DNA of 64,000 nucleotides from UBA1660 sp964462035 (GCA_964462035.1 CAYXAP010000034.1:19995-83994), one strand, 5' to 3'. Positions 8,535-16,632 are shown, counted from the stretch's first letter. A program made the numbers and translations. The notes: generated by a model not told the origin, from the letters alone.

Positions 8535-8605
8535 GGGGACACTCCCCCCTCCCGGATCCCCCGCAAACACAGGGCGTTCCGAGCGCAAGAATTCAAATAC
8601 TCCTC
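8535..8605. repeat. Half copy of the nested palindromic element
   Basis: The 17-nt outer arm GGGGACACTCCCCCCTC at 8535-8551 is identical to 996-1012. The inner-arm version AAGAATTCAAATACTCCTC lies at 8587-8605, nearly the same distance away (52 against 51 nt). The spacer shares CAGGGCGTTCCGAGC with the complementary right arm of the full element. Only one half is present, and its inner-arm end overlaps the stop codon of the ferritin-like gene on the minus strand. Confidence 0.75.
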
Positions 8606-9545
8606 AGCCGCGGCTCTCGGCCGCCGGCTCCCGCCCCTTCGCCGCCGGATAGGCCGCCCGCCGTACCCACGCCGCCTCCGGGTCGAGCCCGAGCTCGCGC
8701 AATGCCGGGAAGATCTCGTGCTCCAGCGTCGCGTAGAAGATCATCGCGAACTGCCGCTCCGTCAGCGTCCCGAGGTTCGGCTCCTCCGCATCCTCCCCCG
8801 GCACGATCTCCATCTCGGAGTCGGCCAGGTCCTCGATGCGCACCTGCCCACAGGTGGTCCGCTCGAAGCCCGCGAACGACTTCGCCAGCTGCTCCTGCAG
8901 CGCCGCTCGCCCTTCGGCATCGAGCAGCGGCACCAGCACCGAGAGCGACTCCCAACCGAAGCGCGCGTGGAATTGCTCGTCGCGCAGGATCTGCTCCGCC
9001 GCCGCCCGAGGGAGCGGATCGGTCGCCACCGTCGCCACGGCCTCGAGCATCGGCTTCGAGAGCGTCTCACCGAGACAGCACGCGGTGAGGATCGCCCGCG
9101 AGGCCCACGCGAAGAGCGCCTGCCGGTCGTCGCCCTTCGGCGCGCTCGGCCAAGGCGCCCGCGGCATGCGCCAGGCGAAGAAGTCCGCTGGTGCCGCGTC
9201 GGTCCGGGCCTCCGGGTAGAACGCCTCGGCGGTCCGTGCGCACAGCTCCACGTGCCGCACCTCGTCGGTGATCAGCCGCGCGAGCGCACCCAGCATCTCC
9301 ACCGGCGCCCGCGCTCGAGTCAGTGCGTGGGTCACTGCGCTGAACTGCAGCACGGACCCATGCTCGGCGCGGGCCCGAGCCACCCAATGCCACGCCGCGC
9401 GGCGCCGGAGCGGCTCCGGGTACGCGCTCGGATCGAAGGCCTCGATCGCCGGCCACGGGTCACGGTGCACCTGATGGCGGTGCATCGCGCCCAGCGACCG
9501 GGTGGTCTCTGCGAGGAGCTCGGTGGACGTCGGTTCCGACGTCAT
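8604..9545 (-). CDS. Ferritin-like di-iron four-helix protein
   Basis: The 313-residue product has the full ligand pattern of a ferritin-like di-iron site: Glu61 (RAEHGSVLQF), Glu95 and His98 (ITDEVRHVEL), Glu160 (LGETLSK), and Glu190 and His193 (LRDEQFHARF), spaced as in a four-helix bundle. It is larger than ferritins and lacks a signal peptide, so an oxidase or oxygenase role is as likely as iron storage; substrate unknown. The ATG at 9545 gives MTSEPTSTEL. It follows the HTNVA-repeat lipoprotein gene by 7 bases and is probably co-transcribed with it. Its 3' end runs into the half palindromic repeat, so the last residues may derive from the element. Confidence 0.75.
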   Translation of the reverse strand: MTSEPTSTELLAETTRSLGAMHRHQVHRDPWPAIEAFDPSAYPEPLRRRAAWHWVARARAEHGSVLQFSAVTHALTRARAPVEMLGALARLITDEVRHVELCARTAEAFYPEARTDAAPADFFAWRMPRAPWPSAPKGDDRQALFAWASRAILTACCLGETLSKPMLEAVATVATDPLPRAAAEQILRDEQFHARFGWESLSVLVPLLDAEGRAALQEQLAKSFAGFERTTCGQVRIEDLADSEMEIVPGEDAEEPNLGTLTERQFAMIFYATLEHEIFPALRELGLDPEAAWVRRAAYPAAKGREPAAESRG

Positions 9546-9552
9546 CGGGGGC

Positions 9553-9834
9553 TCAGCCGCCGGCCGGGTTCGCGGTCGGCAGGGGCTCCTCTTCGTCTTC
9601 ACCCTCCGGAGCGACGTTGGTGTGGGGCTCTTCCTCGGCCGCCACGTTGGTGTGCTCCTCGCCTTCCTCGTGGGCGGCGACGTTGGTGTCCGGATCCTCG
9701 TCACCCGCGGCGACGTTGGTGTGGGGCTCCTCGGCCTCGCCGCCGCCGCAGCCCATGCCCATGGCCGGGGTGACCAGCAGGGCGCCGGTCACGGCGAAAT
9801 GGAGGACGCGCTTCTTCCGCTCGGTGGTGCTCAT
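9553..9834 (-). CDS. Small lipoprotein with four TNVA repeats
   Basis: This 93-residue protein has a lipoprotein signal (KKRVLHFAVTGALLV, then AMGMGC) and a mature part of only about 60 very acidic residues containing four regularly spaced TNVA motifs (EEPHTNVAAG, EDPDTNVAAH, GEEHTNVAAE, EEPHTNVAPE), ten to eleven residues apart. Three are HTNVA and one is DTNVA. The DNA shows the same unit (ACGTTGGTGT on the plus strand) four times. The His and acidic residues could bind metal. It starts at ATG 9834 and is the first gene of a two-gene operon with the ferritin-like di-iron protein, which suggests a shared job at the cell envelope. I recognise no family. Confidence 0.7.
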   Translation of the reverse strand: MSTTERKKRVLHFAVTGALLVTPAMGMGCGGGEAEEPHTNVAAGDEDPDTNVAAHEEGEEHTNVAAEEEPHTNVAPEGEDEEEPLPTANPAGG

Positions 9835-9914
9835 GCGCGGAGCTTCCGCCGCACCCGCCTTCTTGGCAAGCGCTCGGCTGGACCGAAAGATGGGTTCACG
9901 GTACAGCCCGCGCC

Positions 9915-10403
9915 ATGCAGGTCGCGGATCAGAAGGTCGTCACCCTCACGTACACGCTCTCGGACCCCAGCGGGGCCGAGCTGGAGCGGAGCGCCGAGGA
10001 TTCCCCGCTGGTGTATCTCCACGGCGCCAAGAACATCGTGCCCGGCCTCGAGCGCGAGCTCGTCGGCAAGGCGGTCGGTGACGACTTCACGGCCGTGGTC
10101 GCTCCGGAAGACGGCTACGGTCCGAAGCGTGGGCTCAAGCCCGTGCGCTTGCCCCGCTCGAGCTTCGCCAAGGACGCGGAGCTCAAGCCGGGCATCGCCT
10201 TCATGACCCGCGGGCCTCAAGGCCAGCCGATGCCTTTGTGGGTCAAGAAGGTCCAGGGTCCGACGGTGATCTGTTCCGTCGAGCATCCCTTCGCCGGCAT
10301 GGAGCTCCATTTCCGCGGCAAGATCGTCGACATCCGCGATGCCACCGAGGAAGAGGTCGAGCACGGCCACGCCCACGGCCCTGGAAGCGCCCACGACCAT
10401 TGA
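9915..10403 (+). CDS. slyD: SlyD-type FKBP peptidyl-prolyl isomerase
   Basis: The 162-residue protein is a SlyD-like FKBP: VVTLTYTLSDPSGAELERS, then YLHGAKNIVPGLERELVGK and the EDGYGP segment, an inserted-in-flap chaperone domain, and EHPFAGMELHFRGKIVDIRDAT completing the FKBP fold. Such enzymes isomerise prolyl bonds, act as chaperones and in some species bind nickel. The C-terminus is His-rich (EEVEHGHAHGPGSAHDH), consistent with metal binding. The ATG at 9915 is the only sensible start. It is divergent from the TNVA lipoprotein gene with 80 bases between, and followed by a strong hairpin at 10411-10436. Confidence 0.93.
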   Translation: MQVADQKVVTLTYTLSDPSGAELERSAEDSPLVYLHGAKNIVPGLERELVGKAVGDDFTAVVAPEDGYGPKRGLKPVRLPRSSFAKDAELKPGIAFMTRGPQGQPMPLWVKKVQGPTVICSVEHPFAGMELHFRGKIVDIRDATEEEVEHGHAHGPGSAHDH

Positions 10404-10410
10404 GGAATCC

Positions 10411-10436
10411 CGACGGTCCCCGTTCTGGGACCGTTG
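10411..10436 (+). terminator. Strong stem-loop after slyD
   Basis: ACGGTCCC at 10413-10420 pairs perfectly with GGGACCGT at 10427-10434 around a six-base loop, with one further G-T and one C-G pair outside. It starts eight bases after the slyD stop. There is no uridine run after it, so it may terminate weakly or protect the mRNA end. Confidence 0.55.
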
Positions 10437-10508
10437 GAGATTGCTCACGCACCCCCATCGGAGTTATCCTTTCCCACGGCGAATTTCCGCCCGGATGAGG
10501 ATTCCTCC

Positions 10509-11507
10509 ATGCGCGCTTATCGATCCCTTCTCTGCCTGGCCCTGGTTTTCGGCGGCTGTGACTGCGGCGACGACTCCGCAGACGTGACGACCGACGACTC
10601 CGAGGACATGGGCGGTGGCGGCTCGGACATGAGCATGCCCACCGACGGCGACGTGACGCCGGGGGAGGACATGGCCGGTCCCACGGACCTCGGGCCGATG
10701 GACGACATGCTCCCCGATGGCAGCATCGTCCTCGATGGGGGCCGCGTGTGCTTCCCGGCGACCTGTCAGGGCAGCATCAACGCCTGCGGCGACTGCATGG
10801 ACAACGATGGCGATGGGCTGGTCGACAGCGACGACCCAGACTGCCTCGGGCCCTGCGACAACAACGAGACCGGCCTCTATCACGGGCTCCCGGGCGGCGA
10901 CACGCCCAACTGCAAGCTCGATTGCTACTACGACACCGACCAGGGATCCGGAAACGACGGCTGCCGCTTCGACGCTCGCTGCGATCCGCGCGACCCGGAC
11001 GAGATCTGCCCGAGCGAGGAGCCTCCTCCCCCGTCTGCGAACTGCGACGAGACACAGACCGACGAGTGCATCGACTTCTGCCAGCCGCTCACGCCCAACG
11101 GCTGCGACTGCTTCGGCTGTTGCCTCATCGGTGACAACACCGTCTTCGTCGGCTCCTACGACCCGGCCTCGGACACGCACACCTGCACCCTCGAGCGGGC
11201 CCTCGCTGGCGACCTCGAGGCTTGCCACCTGTGCACGCAGCAGATGGATTGCTTCAACGACTGCGGTCGCTGCGAGCTCTGCCTGGGCCGGGACCCGGAG
11301 GATCTGCCGGACGACTGCTTCCCGCCGCCGCCGGTCGACATGGGCATGGACGACATGGGTCCGCTCCCCGATGGGGCGATGCCCTCGGACATGTTCACGC
11401 CGGACCCGCGCTGTCCGGATGGCCGCCAGCCGTGCGGCATCGAAGGCGACCCGATGTGTCCGCCGAACTACTTCTGCCTGACCGGCTGCTGCACCCTCTT
11501 CGGGTAA
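10509..11507 (+). CDS. Cysteine-rich lipoprotein with Asp-rich linkers, function unknown
   Basis: The 332-residue product starts MRAYRSLLCLALVFGGC, a lipoprotein signal, then a disordered linker with repeated DM, DLG and GPMDDM units. The middle holds a calcium-loop-like DNDGDGLVDSDDPDC and a region with about 30 cysteines (such as CDCFGCCL, CHLCTQQMDC, CGRCELCLG). It ends CLTGCCTLFG. Disulfide-bonded surface proteins of this sort are common in myxobacteria, but I recognise no catalytic motif. The ATG at 10509 has GAGGATTCC upstream. The next gene, 63 bases downstream, is also a lipoprotein. Confidence 0.8.
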   Translation: MRAYRSLLCLALVFGGCDCGDDSADVTTDDSEDMGGGGSDMSMPTDGDVTPGEDMAGPTDLGPMDDMLPDGSIVLDGGRVCFPATCQGSINACGDCMDNDGDGLVDSDDPDCLGPCDNNETGLYHGLPGGDTPNCKLDCYYDTDQGSGNDGCRFDARCDPRDPDEICPSEEPPPPSANCDETQTDECIDFCQPLTPNGCDCFGCCLIGDNTVFVGSYDPASDTHTCTLERALAGDLEACHLCTQQMDCFNDCGRCELCLGRDPEDLPDDCFPPPPVDMGMDDMGPLPDGAMPSDMFTPDPRCPDGRQPCGIEGDPMCPPNYFCLTGCCTLFG

Positions 11508-11570
11508 TGGAGCCATCGGGCGAACCGTCACCGGGGTGGGTGGCGGAATCGAATGGATTGAGGTGATGGG

Positions 11571-12962
11571 ATGAGTTGGAATCGAATCGCGACGAGCATG
11601 CTCGTCGCGCTGGGCACCTTCGTGCTCGGCTGCGGCGACGACGAAGAGGTCTGCACGGTCGGCACGGCCGAAGGCTGCGACGACGGCCTGGTCTGCGAAG
11701 AGGTGCAAGGCGGCGGTGACCCGGTCTGCGCAACCCCCGTGGTGGTGGAAGGTCGGGTCTTCGACGCGCTCACCGACGTAGGAGTCGAGGGCGCGCGGGT
11801 CGTGGCGCGAGACGCGAACGGCGTCGCGCGATCCAGCGTCTCCGTGAGCGCCGCGGACGGAACCTACGAGCTGCCGGTGCCGCTCGTCCGAGACGCCGAT
11901 GGCAACGTCGTCGTCACGGACGACATCACGCTGCGGGTCGACGCCGCGGGCTATCAGCCCTTCCCTCAGGCGCCGCGACAGTCGCTGCCGATCGACCTCG
12001 ACACGGCCGTCGAGACGGAGGGCACGCTGGTGGTGATGAACGCCGCGACCGACGTCGCGCTCATCCCACGTGAGACCACGGCGGAAGGCAGCATCAGCGG
12101 CCGCATCGACAGCGACCTGGCCGCCGGTGCCCTCGTGGTCGCCGAGCAGGGCGGGACCGCGGTGTCGACCGCCATCGCCGACCGCGATGGCGAGTTCGTG
12201 CTCTTCGACGTACCCGCGGGAGACACGGTCGTCTCGGGCTACATCCAGGGGCTGAGCATCACGCCGGAGACCGTGACGGTCGCCGCCGAGGCGGTGGTGG
12301 ACGTGGTCCTCGCGGCCAGCTCCGACGGTGTCGCGACGGTCAGCGGCAGCGTCAACATCGTGAACGCGCCGGGTGGCGTGCAGACCTCGGTGATCCTCGT
12401 GTTGGCGTCGACGTTCGACCCGGCCACCGTGCGCGGTGAGGCGCCCCCCGGCTTGCGCGCCGCGCCGGTCGATGCGGCGTTCGAGATCCCGGGCGTGCCG
12501 CCCGGTCGCTATGCCGTCCTGGCGGCGTTCGAGAACGACGATCTCGTGCGTGACCCAGACGAGGGCATCGGCGGAACGGAGGTCGTCTTCGTGGACGTCG
12601 CCGGCGCCGACATCACCCTCGACGCGAGCTTCAAGGTCACCGAGGCGCTCGCGATCACCAGCCCCGGCGCGACCGGCCTCGAGACCGTGACCACGGTCCC
12701 CGAGCTGGTCTGGGCCGATGACTCCTCGGAGGACGGCTACGAGCTGCGGATCTACGACGCGTTCGGTGAGCTGGTCTTCGAGAACACCGAGATTCCTGGT
12801 GTGAGCGGCTCGGCCACGGTCACGGGCACCTGGGATGGCGCCGAGCCGGTTCCCGGCATGATCTATCAATTCCGTGCGTGGAGCTTCCGCGATGGCGTGA
12901 TGGGTCGGAGCTACATCAGCGCGACCGAGGATTTGAGAGGCGTCTTCCTCTACCAGCCCTGA
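11571..12962 (+). CDS. Lipoprotein with carboxypeptidase-regulatory-like (beta-sandwich) repeats
   Basis: The 463-residue product has a lipoprotein signal (MSWNRIATSMLVALGTFVLGC) then a short Cys-rich segment (CDDGLVCEEVQGGGDPVC). Several Ig-like beta-sandwich modules of the carboxypeptidase regulatory type follow: VVVEGRVFDALTDVGVEGARV with SAADGTYELP, GSISGRIDSDLAAGALV with DRDGEFVLFDVPAGD, and FEIPGVPPGRYAVLAAFE. The C-terminus resembles a fibronectin-like strand set (VPELVWADDSSEDGYELRIYDAFG). Such modules usually serve adhesion or structural roles. Start ATG 11571 follows a GAGGTG site. The metalloprotease-like gene starts 26 bases after its stop, so the two are probably one operon. Confidence 0.8.
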   Translation: MSWNRIATSMLVALGTFVLGCGDDEEVCTVGTAEGCDDGLVCEEVQGGGDPVCATPVVVEGRVFDALTDVGVEGARVVARDANGVARSSVSVSAADGTYELPVPLVRDADGNVVVTDDITLRVDAAGYQPFPQAPRQSLPIDLDTAVETEGTLVVMNAATDVALIPRETTAEGSISGRIDSDLAAGALVVAEQGGTAVSTAIADRDGEFVLFDVPAGDTVVSGYIQGLSITPETVTVAAEAVVDVVLAASSDGVATVSGSVNIVNAPGGVQTSVILVLASTFDPATVRGEAPPGLRAAPVDAAFEIPGVPPGRYAVLAAFENDDLVRDPDEGIGGTEVVFVDVAGADITLDASFKVTEALAITSPGATGLETVTTVPELVWADDSSEDGYELRIYDAFGELVFENTEIPGVSGSATVTGTWDGAEPVPGMIYQFRAWSFRDGVMGRSYISATEDLRGVFLYQP

Positions 12963-12988
12963 TGCGCGAAACGCGCTAGGGTCTCCGG

Positions 12989-14251
12989 GTGAGACGTCTC
13001 CGAATGGTGTTGGCGCTGGCCGTCACCGTCGCCGCCTGTGGGGACGACGACGGCGTGGTCGAGGACGGGGGTCCGGGTCCCATGGACGCGGGCCCCTCCG
13101 ACCTCGGCGGTGAGGAAGTCGATGCGTCCATCATCGACCTCGGCACCGAGCCCGACGGATTCGTGACGGACCTCGGCCCGGCGGCGATCTACTTCGGCAC
13201 CGTCCGCTACGAAGACCGCCCACAGGACGCGGATGGCTTCACCGGCGCCGTCGTTCCGACCCCGGCCCCGGGGATCCTGGTGGATCTCCTCGATGGCAGC
13301 GGTGCCACCGTCGAGTCCGTGCGCACCGACGTCGACGGGGCCTACGCCTTCGAGGCCACCAGCGGTGGCGCGATGATTCGCGCGGTGAGCGACACGCTCT
13401 TCGGAGACCATCGGTCGGTCGTCATCGATCGGCGCCGTCGACCCTCGTTCTACTCGATGCAGGTCACGGCCAACGAGGGCAGCGCGACCGACCTCCTCGC
13501 CGACGCGTCGGACGTGGGCGGTCCCTTCAACGTCCTCGCGGTCACCCACCAGGCCTTCGAGACCTACGCGCCCTACGTCGGGGCGGCCGGTCCCACGCTG
13601 GCCTACCGCTGGGAGCAGGGGCGCGCCTTCGCCTGCGGCTCCTGCTACGGCGGCGCCGAGGTATCGCTCGGTGGGGGCACCGACGACACCGACGAGTACG
13701 ACGACTTCATCATCGTCCACGAGCTCGGCCACTTCTTCGTCGAGCAGTACTCCGCCGACTCGTCGCCAGGCGGGACCCACCGCGATCTGCAGGTCGAGCC
13801 CGTCCTCGCGTACGGCGAAGGGCTGGCCTACGCCTTCGCCGGCGTCGTTCTCGGCGCGCCCTGGGTCATCGACACCTTCATCGACGCCACCCGTTTCATC
13901 GACTTCGAGGCGATGACCATCGGCGGCGTCAGCGAACCGACCTTCTCCGGAACCACCGACGGCACGGCCACCGGCAACCTCCGCGAGGAGATCGTCAGCG
14001 GGATCCTCTGGGACGCCTTCGACCCCGCGAGCGGCTCCGAGCCCTTCGACCGCGTGGAGCTCGGGCTCGACGGCTGGATGCGTCTGCTCGTCGACCACTT
14101 CGGTGGCGGTGGCCTCCCCGATCGCGGCGCCAGGGGCATCGACCTCACGGACTTCCTCGACGCGCTCGTCTGCGTCAGCGCCGTCCCGGCCGACGACGTT
14201 GCTGCGCTCGCCGCCGACCGCGCCTTCCCCTGGTCGGCCCCGGACTGCTAG
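12989..14251 (+). CDS. Lipoprotein with HELGH zinc-metalloprotease motif
   Basis: GTG at 12989 opens a lipoprotein signal (MRRLRMVLALAVTVAAC, then GDDDG) and an Asp/Gly linker. A beta-sandwich module follows (APGILVDLLDGSGATVESV, DVDGAYAFEA). The second half contains IIVHELGHFFVEQYS, where HExxH gives two zinc ligands and the catalytic Glu, and downstream acidic residues such as EPVLAYGEGLAYAFAG could supply the third ligand. It may be a surface protease with an Ig-like domain, but no family is certain. It ends in CTAG, where its TAG stop and that of the convergent BrkB-like gene share the same palindrome. Confidence 0.8.
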   Translation: MRRLRMVLALAVTVAACGDDDGVVEDGGPGPMDAGPSDLGGEEVDASIIDLGTEPDGFVTDLGPAAIYFGTVRYEDRPQDADGFTGAVVPTPAPGILVDLLDGSGATVESVRTDVDGAYAFEATSGGAMIRAVSDTLFGDHRSVVIDRRRRPSFYSMQVTANEGSATDLLADASDVGGPFNVLAVTHQAFETYAPYVGAAGPTLAYRWEQGRAFACGSCYGGAEVSLGGGTDDTDEYDDFIIVHELGHFFVEQYSADSSPGGTHRDLQVEPVLAYGEGLAYAFAGVVLGAPWVIDTFIDATRFIDFEAMTIGGVSEPTFSGTTDGTATGNLREEIVSGILWDAFDPASGSEPFDRVELGLDGWMRLLVDHFGGGGLPDRGARGIDLTDFLDALVCVSAVPADDVAALAADRAFPWSAPDC

Positions 14252-15495
14252 AGCTTGCCCTTGCCCGTGATGACGTCGGCGAGGGTGCACTCGGCGTCGC
14301 CGCTCGTGGCGTGCTGCAGCTCGTCGAGCTTCTCGGTCTTCACCTCGGCACCGCGAATGGCGTCGAGCACCTCCTGGACGCTGGTGTCCTTGGCGCCCCG
14401 GATCAGCGCGACCCGCGGTCGCTGATCGCGACCCACCACGCGTACCAGCTTTCCCCGCCGTAGCGGGTCGAGCGCCTTCTCGAGCATCGCCCGAGGCACT
14501 CCGAGCCGACGAGCCAACGTGCGCAAGCGAGGCGGCGGTCGCCCGGCGACCTCGGCGGCGGCAACGGCTTCCACCGCCGCGGCGGCTACGCCCTCCATCA
14601 GTCGCGAGCCGGGCCATGGCTCGCCGAGCCGGTAGCCATAGTTCTGCCAGTCGTTGAGGAACGCCGCGACCTCGGCGCCGAGCAGCACCATCAGCCAGCT
14701 CGAGAAGACCCAGAGCAGGAAGAGCGGCACGGCGGCGAGACCGGCGTAGAGCGCGTCGTATCGAGCGACGATCACCTGCGCCTGCAGCTCCACCCAGAAG
14801 GTGGCGTAGCCCAGCACCGCGGCGACCAGGCCACCGATCAACGCGGACTTCCACGGCACCGGCGCGTTCGCCACGCCCTTGTAGAGACCGGCGCAGCTGA
14901 TCGTGCCCAGGAAGATCGCGATCACGTGCAGCAGCTCGTTGGGAAACGCGGTGTCCATGTGGAGCTTGTGGACCACCGCCGCGAAGAGGGTGATCAGCCC
15001 CGCACCGATCGGCAGGAGGAGAAAGAGGCCGAAGTAGTCCCGCAGCCGTCGCTCCCAGCGACGGTGCTGGTCGGCGTCGAAGACGTCGTTCATCGCCCCC
15101 TCCATCGCAGAGAACACCAGCACCACTGCGTAGAGCAGGACCGGCAAGCCACCCCATCCGAGAGCGCTGAGATCCGCGCTGTCGACCGTGGCGAGAAGCT
15201 GGCGCAAAGCGGTGGCCAGCGAGGTCTCCGTCCCCTCGGTCTGTTCGCCGAAGGCCGTCCCCAACCAGGGGTCCAAGACCTCGTGACGGAGCGGTGAGTA
15301 GAGCCCGGTCAGGTCGAGAATGGCCACGACCAGGACCAAGAAGGGCACTGCGGCAAAGGCCGTATCGAACGCGAGACTACTCGCCTTTTCGAGCGGACGG
15401 CGGTGGAGGAATCCCTTGGCGACCCATTTGACCGCTCCCCAGAGGTTGGGCTTGGTCCGCCATTCGACGCCTACCACAGAGCATGGCTGCGACAT
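14248..15495 (-). CDS. YihY/BrkB family inner-membrane protein with extended C-terminal domain
   Basis: The 415-residue protein has about six transmembrane helices in the BrkB layout: SSLAFDTAFAAVPFLVLVVA, LPVLLYAVVLVFSAMEGAM with the family block NDVFDADQHRRWERRLRDY, then FGLFLLLPIGAGLITLF, HVIAIFLGTISCAGLYKGV, LIGGLVAAVLGYATFWVEL and PLFLLWVFSSWLMVLLGAEV. The roughly 130-residue cytoplasmic tail includes LRTLARRLGVPRAMLEKALD and LRRGKLVRVVGRD, which looks like a winged helix, as in the longer BrkB members. Transport function is unproven. Start ATG 15495 (MSQPCSVVGVEWR) is likely; a GTG a few codons later is possible. The gene is convergent with the protease gene and divergent from the helix-hairpin-helix gene. 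Confidence 0.85.
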   Translation of the reverse strand: MSQPCSVVGVEWRTKPNLWGAVKWVAKGFLHRRPLEKASSLAFDTAFAAVPFLVLVVAILDLTGLYSPLRHEVLDPWLGTAFGEQTEGTETSLATALRQLLATVDSADLSALGWGGLPVLLYAVVLVFSAMEGAMNDVFDADQHRRWERRLRDYFGLFLLLPIGAGLITLFAAVVHKLHMDTAFPNELLHVIAIFLGTISCAGLYKGVANAPVPWKSALIGGLVAAVLGYATFWVELQAQVIVARYDALYAGLAAVPLFLLWVFSSWLMVLLGAEVAAFLNDWQNYGYRLGEPWPGSRLMEGVAAAAVEAVAAAEVAGRPPPRLRTLARRLGVPRAMLEKALDPLRRGKLVRVVGRDQRPRVALIRGAKDTSVQEVLDAIRGAEVKTEKLDELQHATSGDAECTLADVITGKGKL

Positions 15496-15645
15496 TCCGG
15501 GCCTCGCGGCAAGGGTTTGACGCACGTTCCACGAAAACGTCGCAGGTGGGGGGTAGCGTCCGCTCGATTGATAGTTACATGTGTTCAGTGCTCGACGGTT
15601 GCGCAGTGGTCGCGCCCGAGCACCCCTCGACCGAGGAGCCTCCCA
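15496..15645. promoter_or_regulatory. Divergent intergenic region between the BrkB-like and HhH genes
   Basis: This 150-base gap must hold both promoters. It contains TTGACG at 15517-15522, a small inverted repeat ACGTT..AACGT at 15525-15541, and an unusually AT-rich stretch around TTGATAGTTACATGTG near 15568-15583 that could carry a -10 element for the plus-strand gene. No pair has both correct sequence and spacing, so no promoter is assigned. Confidence 0.3.
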
Positions 15646-16533
15646 ATGACCCTCTCCATGGAACAGACCAGCCTGCCCTTCGTGGCCGACCGCTTCGACA
15701 ACGCCTCCCTCGGCGCGCATCTCGGCGCCATCGCGGATGCGCTCGAGGCCGGTCGTGAGAGCGTGCATCGTGTTCGAGCCTTTCGTGCCGCCGCCGCGTC
15801 GGTCGCCAATGCCCCCAAGCCGGTCGCGGAGCTCGACCGCCACGAGCTCGAGGAGATCCCCGGGGTCGGTCCCCGAATCGCCGGTGTGCTCCTCGACCAC
15901 GTGGCCGGTCGTTCGGGCGGGATGCTCGAGCGGCTCCACCGCCACGTCCGACCTTCCGACCACCTGACTCTCCTCGATGGCGTCGGTGAGACCCTCGCGG
16001 AGCGGATCCGCGAGACCCTCGGCGCGGAGACCCTCGAGGCGCTCGAGTCGCAGCTCGATCGCCTCGAAGAGGTCGAGGGCGTCGGTCGTTCCACCGCCGA
16101 ACGGATTCGGGAGAGCCTCGAGACCCGCTTGGCTCGGCGCCGGCAGCCCATTCGAGCCCACCGTCGGCCCCCCGTTCGGCTCTTGCTCGAGGTGGACGAG
16201 CACTACCGACGGGCGGTCGCCGAGGGCTCCCTGCCGACGATCGCGCCGCGCCGGAACAACCCGAGCGGTGAGCGCTGGCTGCCCATCCTCCGCACCGAGC
16301 TCGAGGGCTGGAGCTTTCGGGTGATGTTCTCCAACACCGACCTGGCGCACGACCTCGGGCGTACCGACGACTGGGTCGTCGTCTTCGCGGAGCGCGAGGG
16401 CGAAGAGACCCAAGCGACGATCGTGACCGAGAAGCGGGGCCGGCTCTCCGGGCAGCGCGTGGTTCGTGGTCGCGAGGGCGAGAGCCGCCGCCACCACCTC
16501 GATCGCGCGGTCGCCCCGGCCCACGCCGCCTGA
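15646..16533 (+). CDS. Helix-hairpin-helix protein related to the PolX N-terminal region
   Basis: The 295-residue product begins with an alpha-helical domain resembling the 8-kDa region of family X polymerases (DNASLGAHLGAIADALEAG, VHRVRAFRAAAASVANAP), then helix-hairpin-helix motifs (EEIPGVGPRIAGVLLDHVAG, LLDGVGETLAERIRETLG, VEGVGRSTAERIRESLE) that bind DNA without sequence specificity. The C-terminal part (LLLEVDEHYRRAVAEG to VVVFAEREGEETQATIVTEK) is shared by similar HhH proteins and has no known activity; there is no polymerase palm and no PHP exonuclease domain. A DNA repair or DNA-binding role is inferred. ATG 15646 has GAGGAG upstream. The three-arm palindrome lies just downstream. Confidence 0.8.
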   Translation: MTLSMEQTSLPFVADRFDNASLGAHLGAIADALEAGRESVHRVRAFRAAAASVANAPKPVAELDRHELEEIPGVGPRIAGVLLDHVAGRSGGMLERLHRHVRPSDHLTLLDGVGETLAERIRETLGAETLEALESQLDRLEEVEGVGRSTAERIRESLETRLARRRQPIRAHRRPPVRLLLEVDEHYRRAVAEGSLPTIAPRRNNPSGERWLPILRTELEGWSFRVMFSNTDLAHDLGRTDDWVVVFAEREGEETQATIVTEKRGRLSGQRVVRGREGESRRHHLDRAVAPAHAA

Positions 16534-16573
16534 TCACCGTTCAGCACGGCAGGAGCTGTAAGCAGCGAAGTGC

Positions 16574-16632
16574 CCGAGATCGTGACCGTTCGAGGAGAAC
16601 GGCCACACATGTGTGGCCGCTCACGATCTCGG
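16574..16632. repeat. Multi-arm palindrome (three-way-junction shape)
   Basis: A perfect 12-bp outer stem (16574-16585 CCGAGATCGTGA with 16621-16632) encloses two inner hairpins. The first is CCGTTC-GAGGA-GAACGG at 16586-16602. The second is the 18-bp perfect palindrome GGCCACACATGTGTGGCC at 16601-16618. The two inner hairpins share two G residues, so they partly compete. It sits between the HhH gene and the lipoprotein operon, 32 bases before the ATG at 16665. No T-run follows, so it is not a standard terminator. It could be a structured RNA leader, a cruciform site or a repeat element; I see no other copy in the window. Confidence 0.75.
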
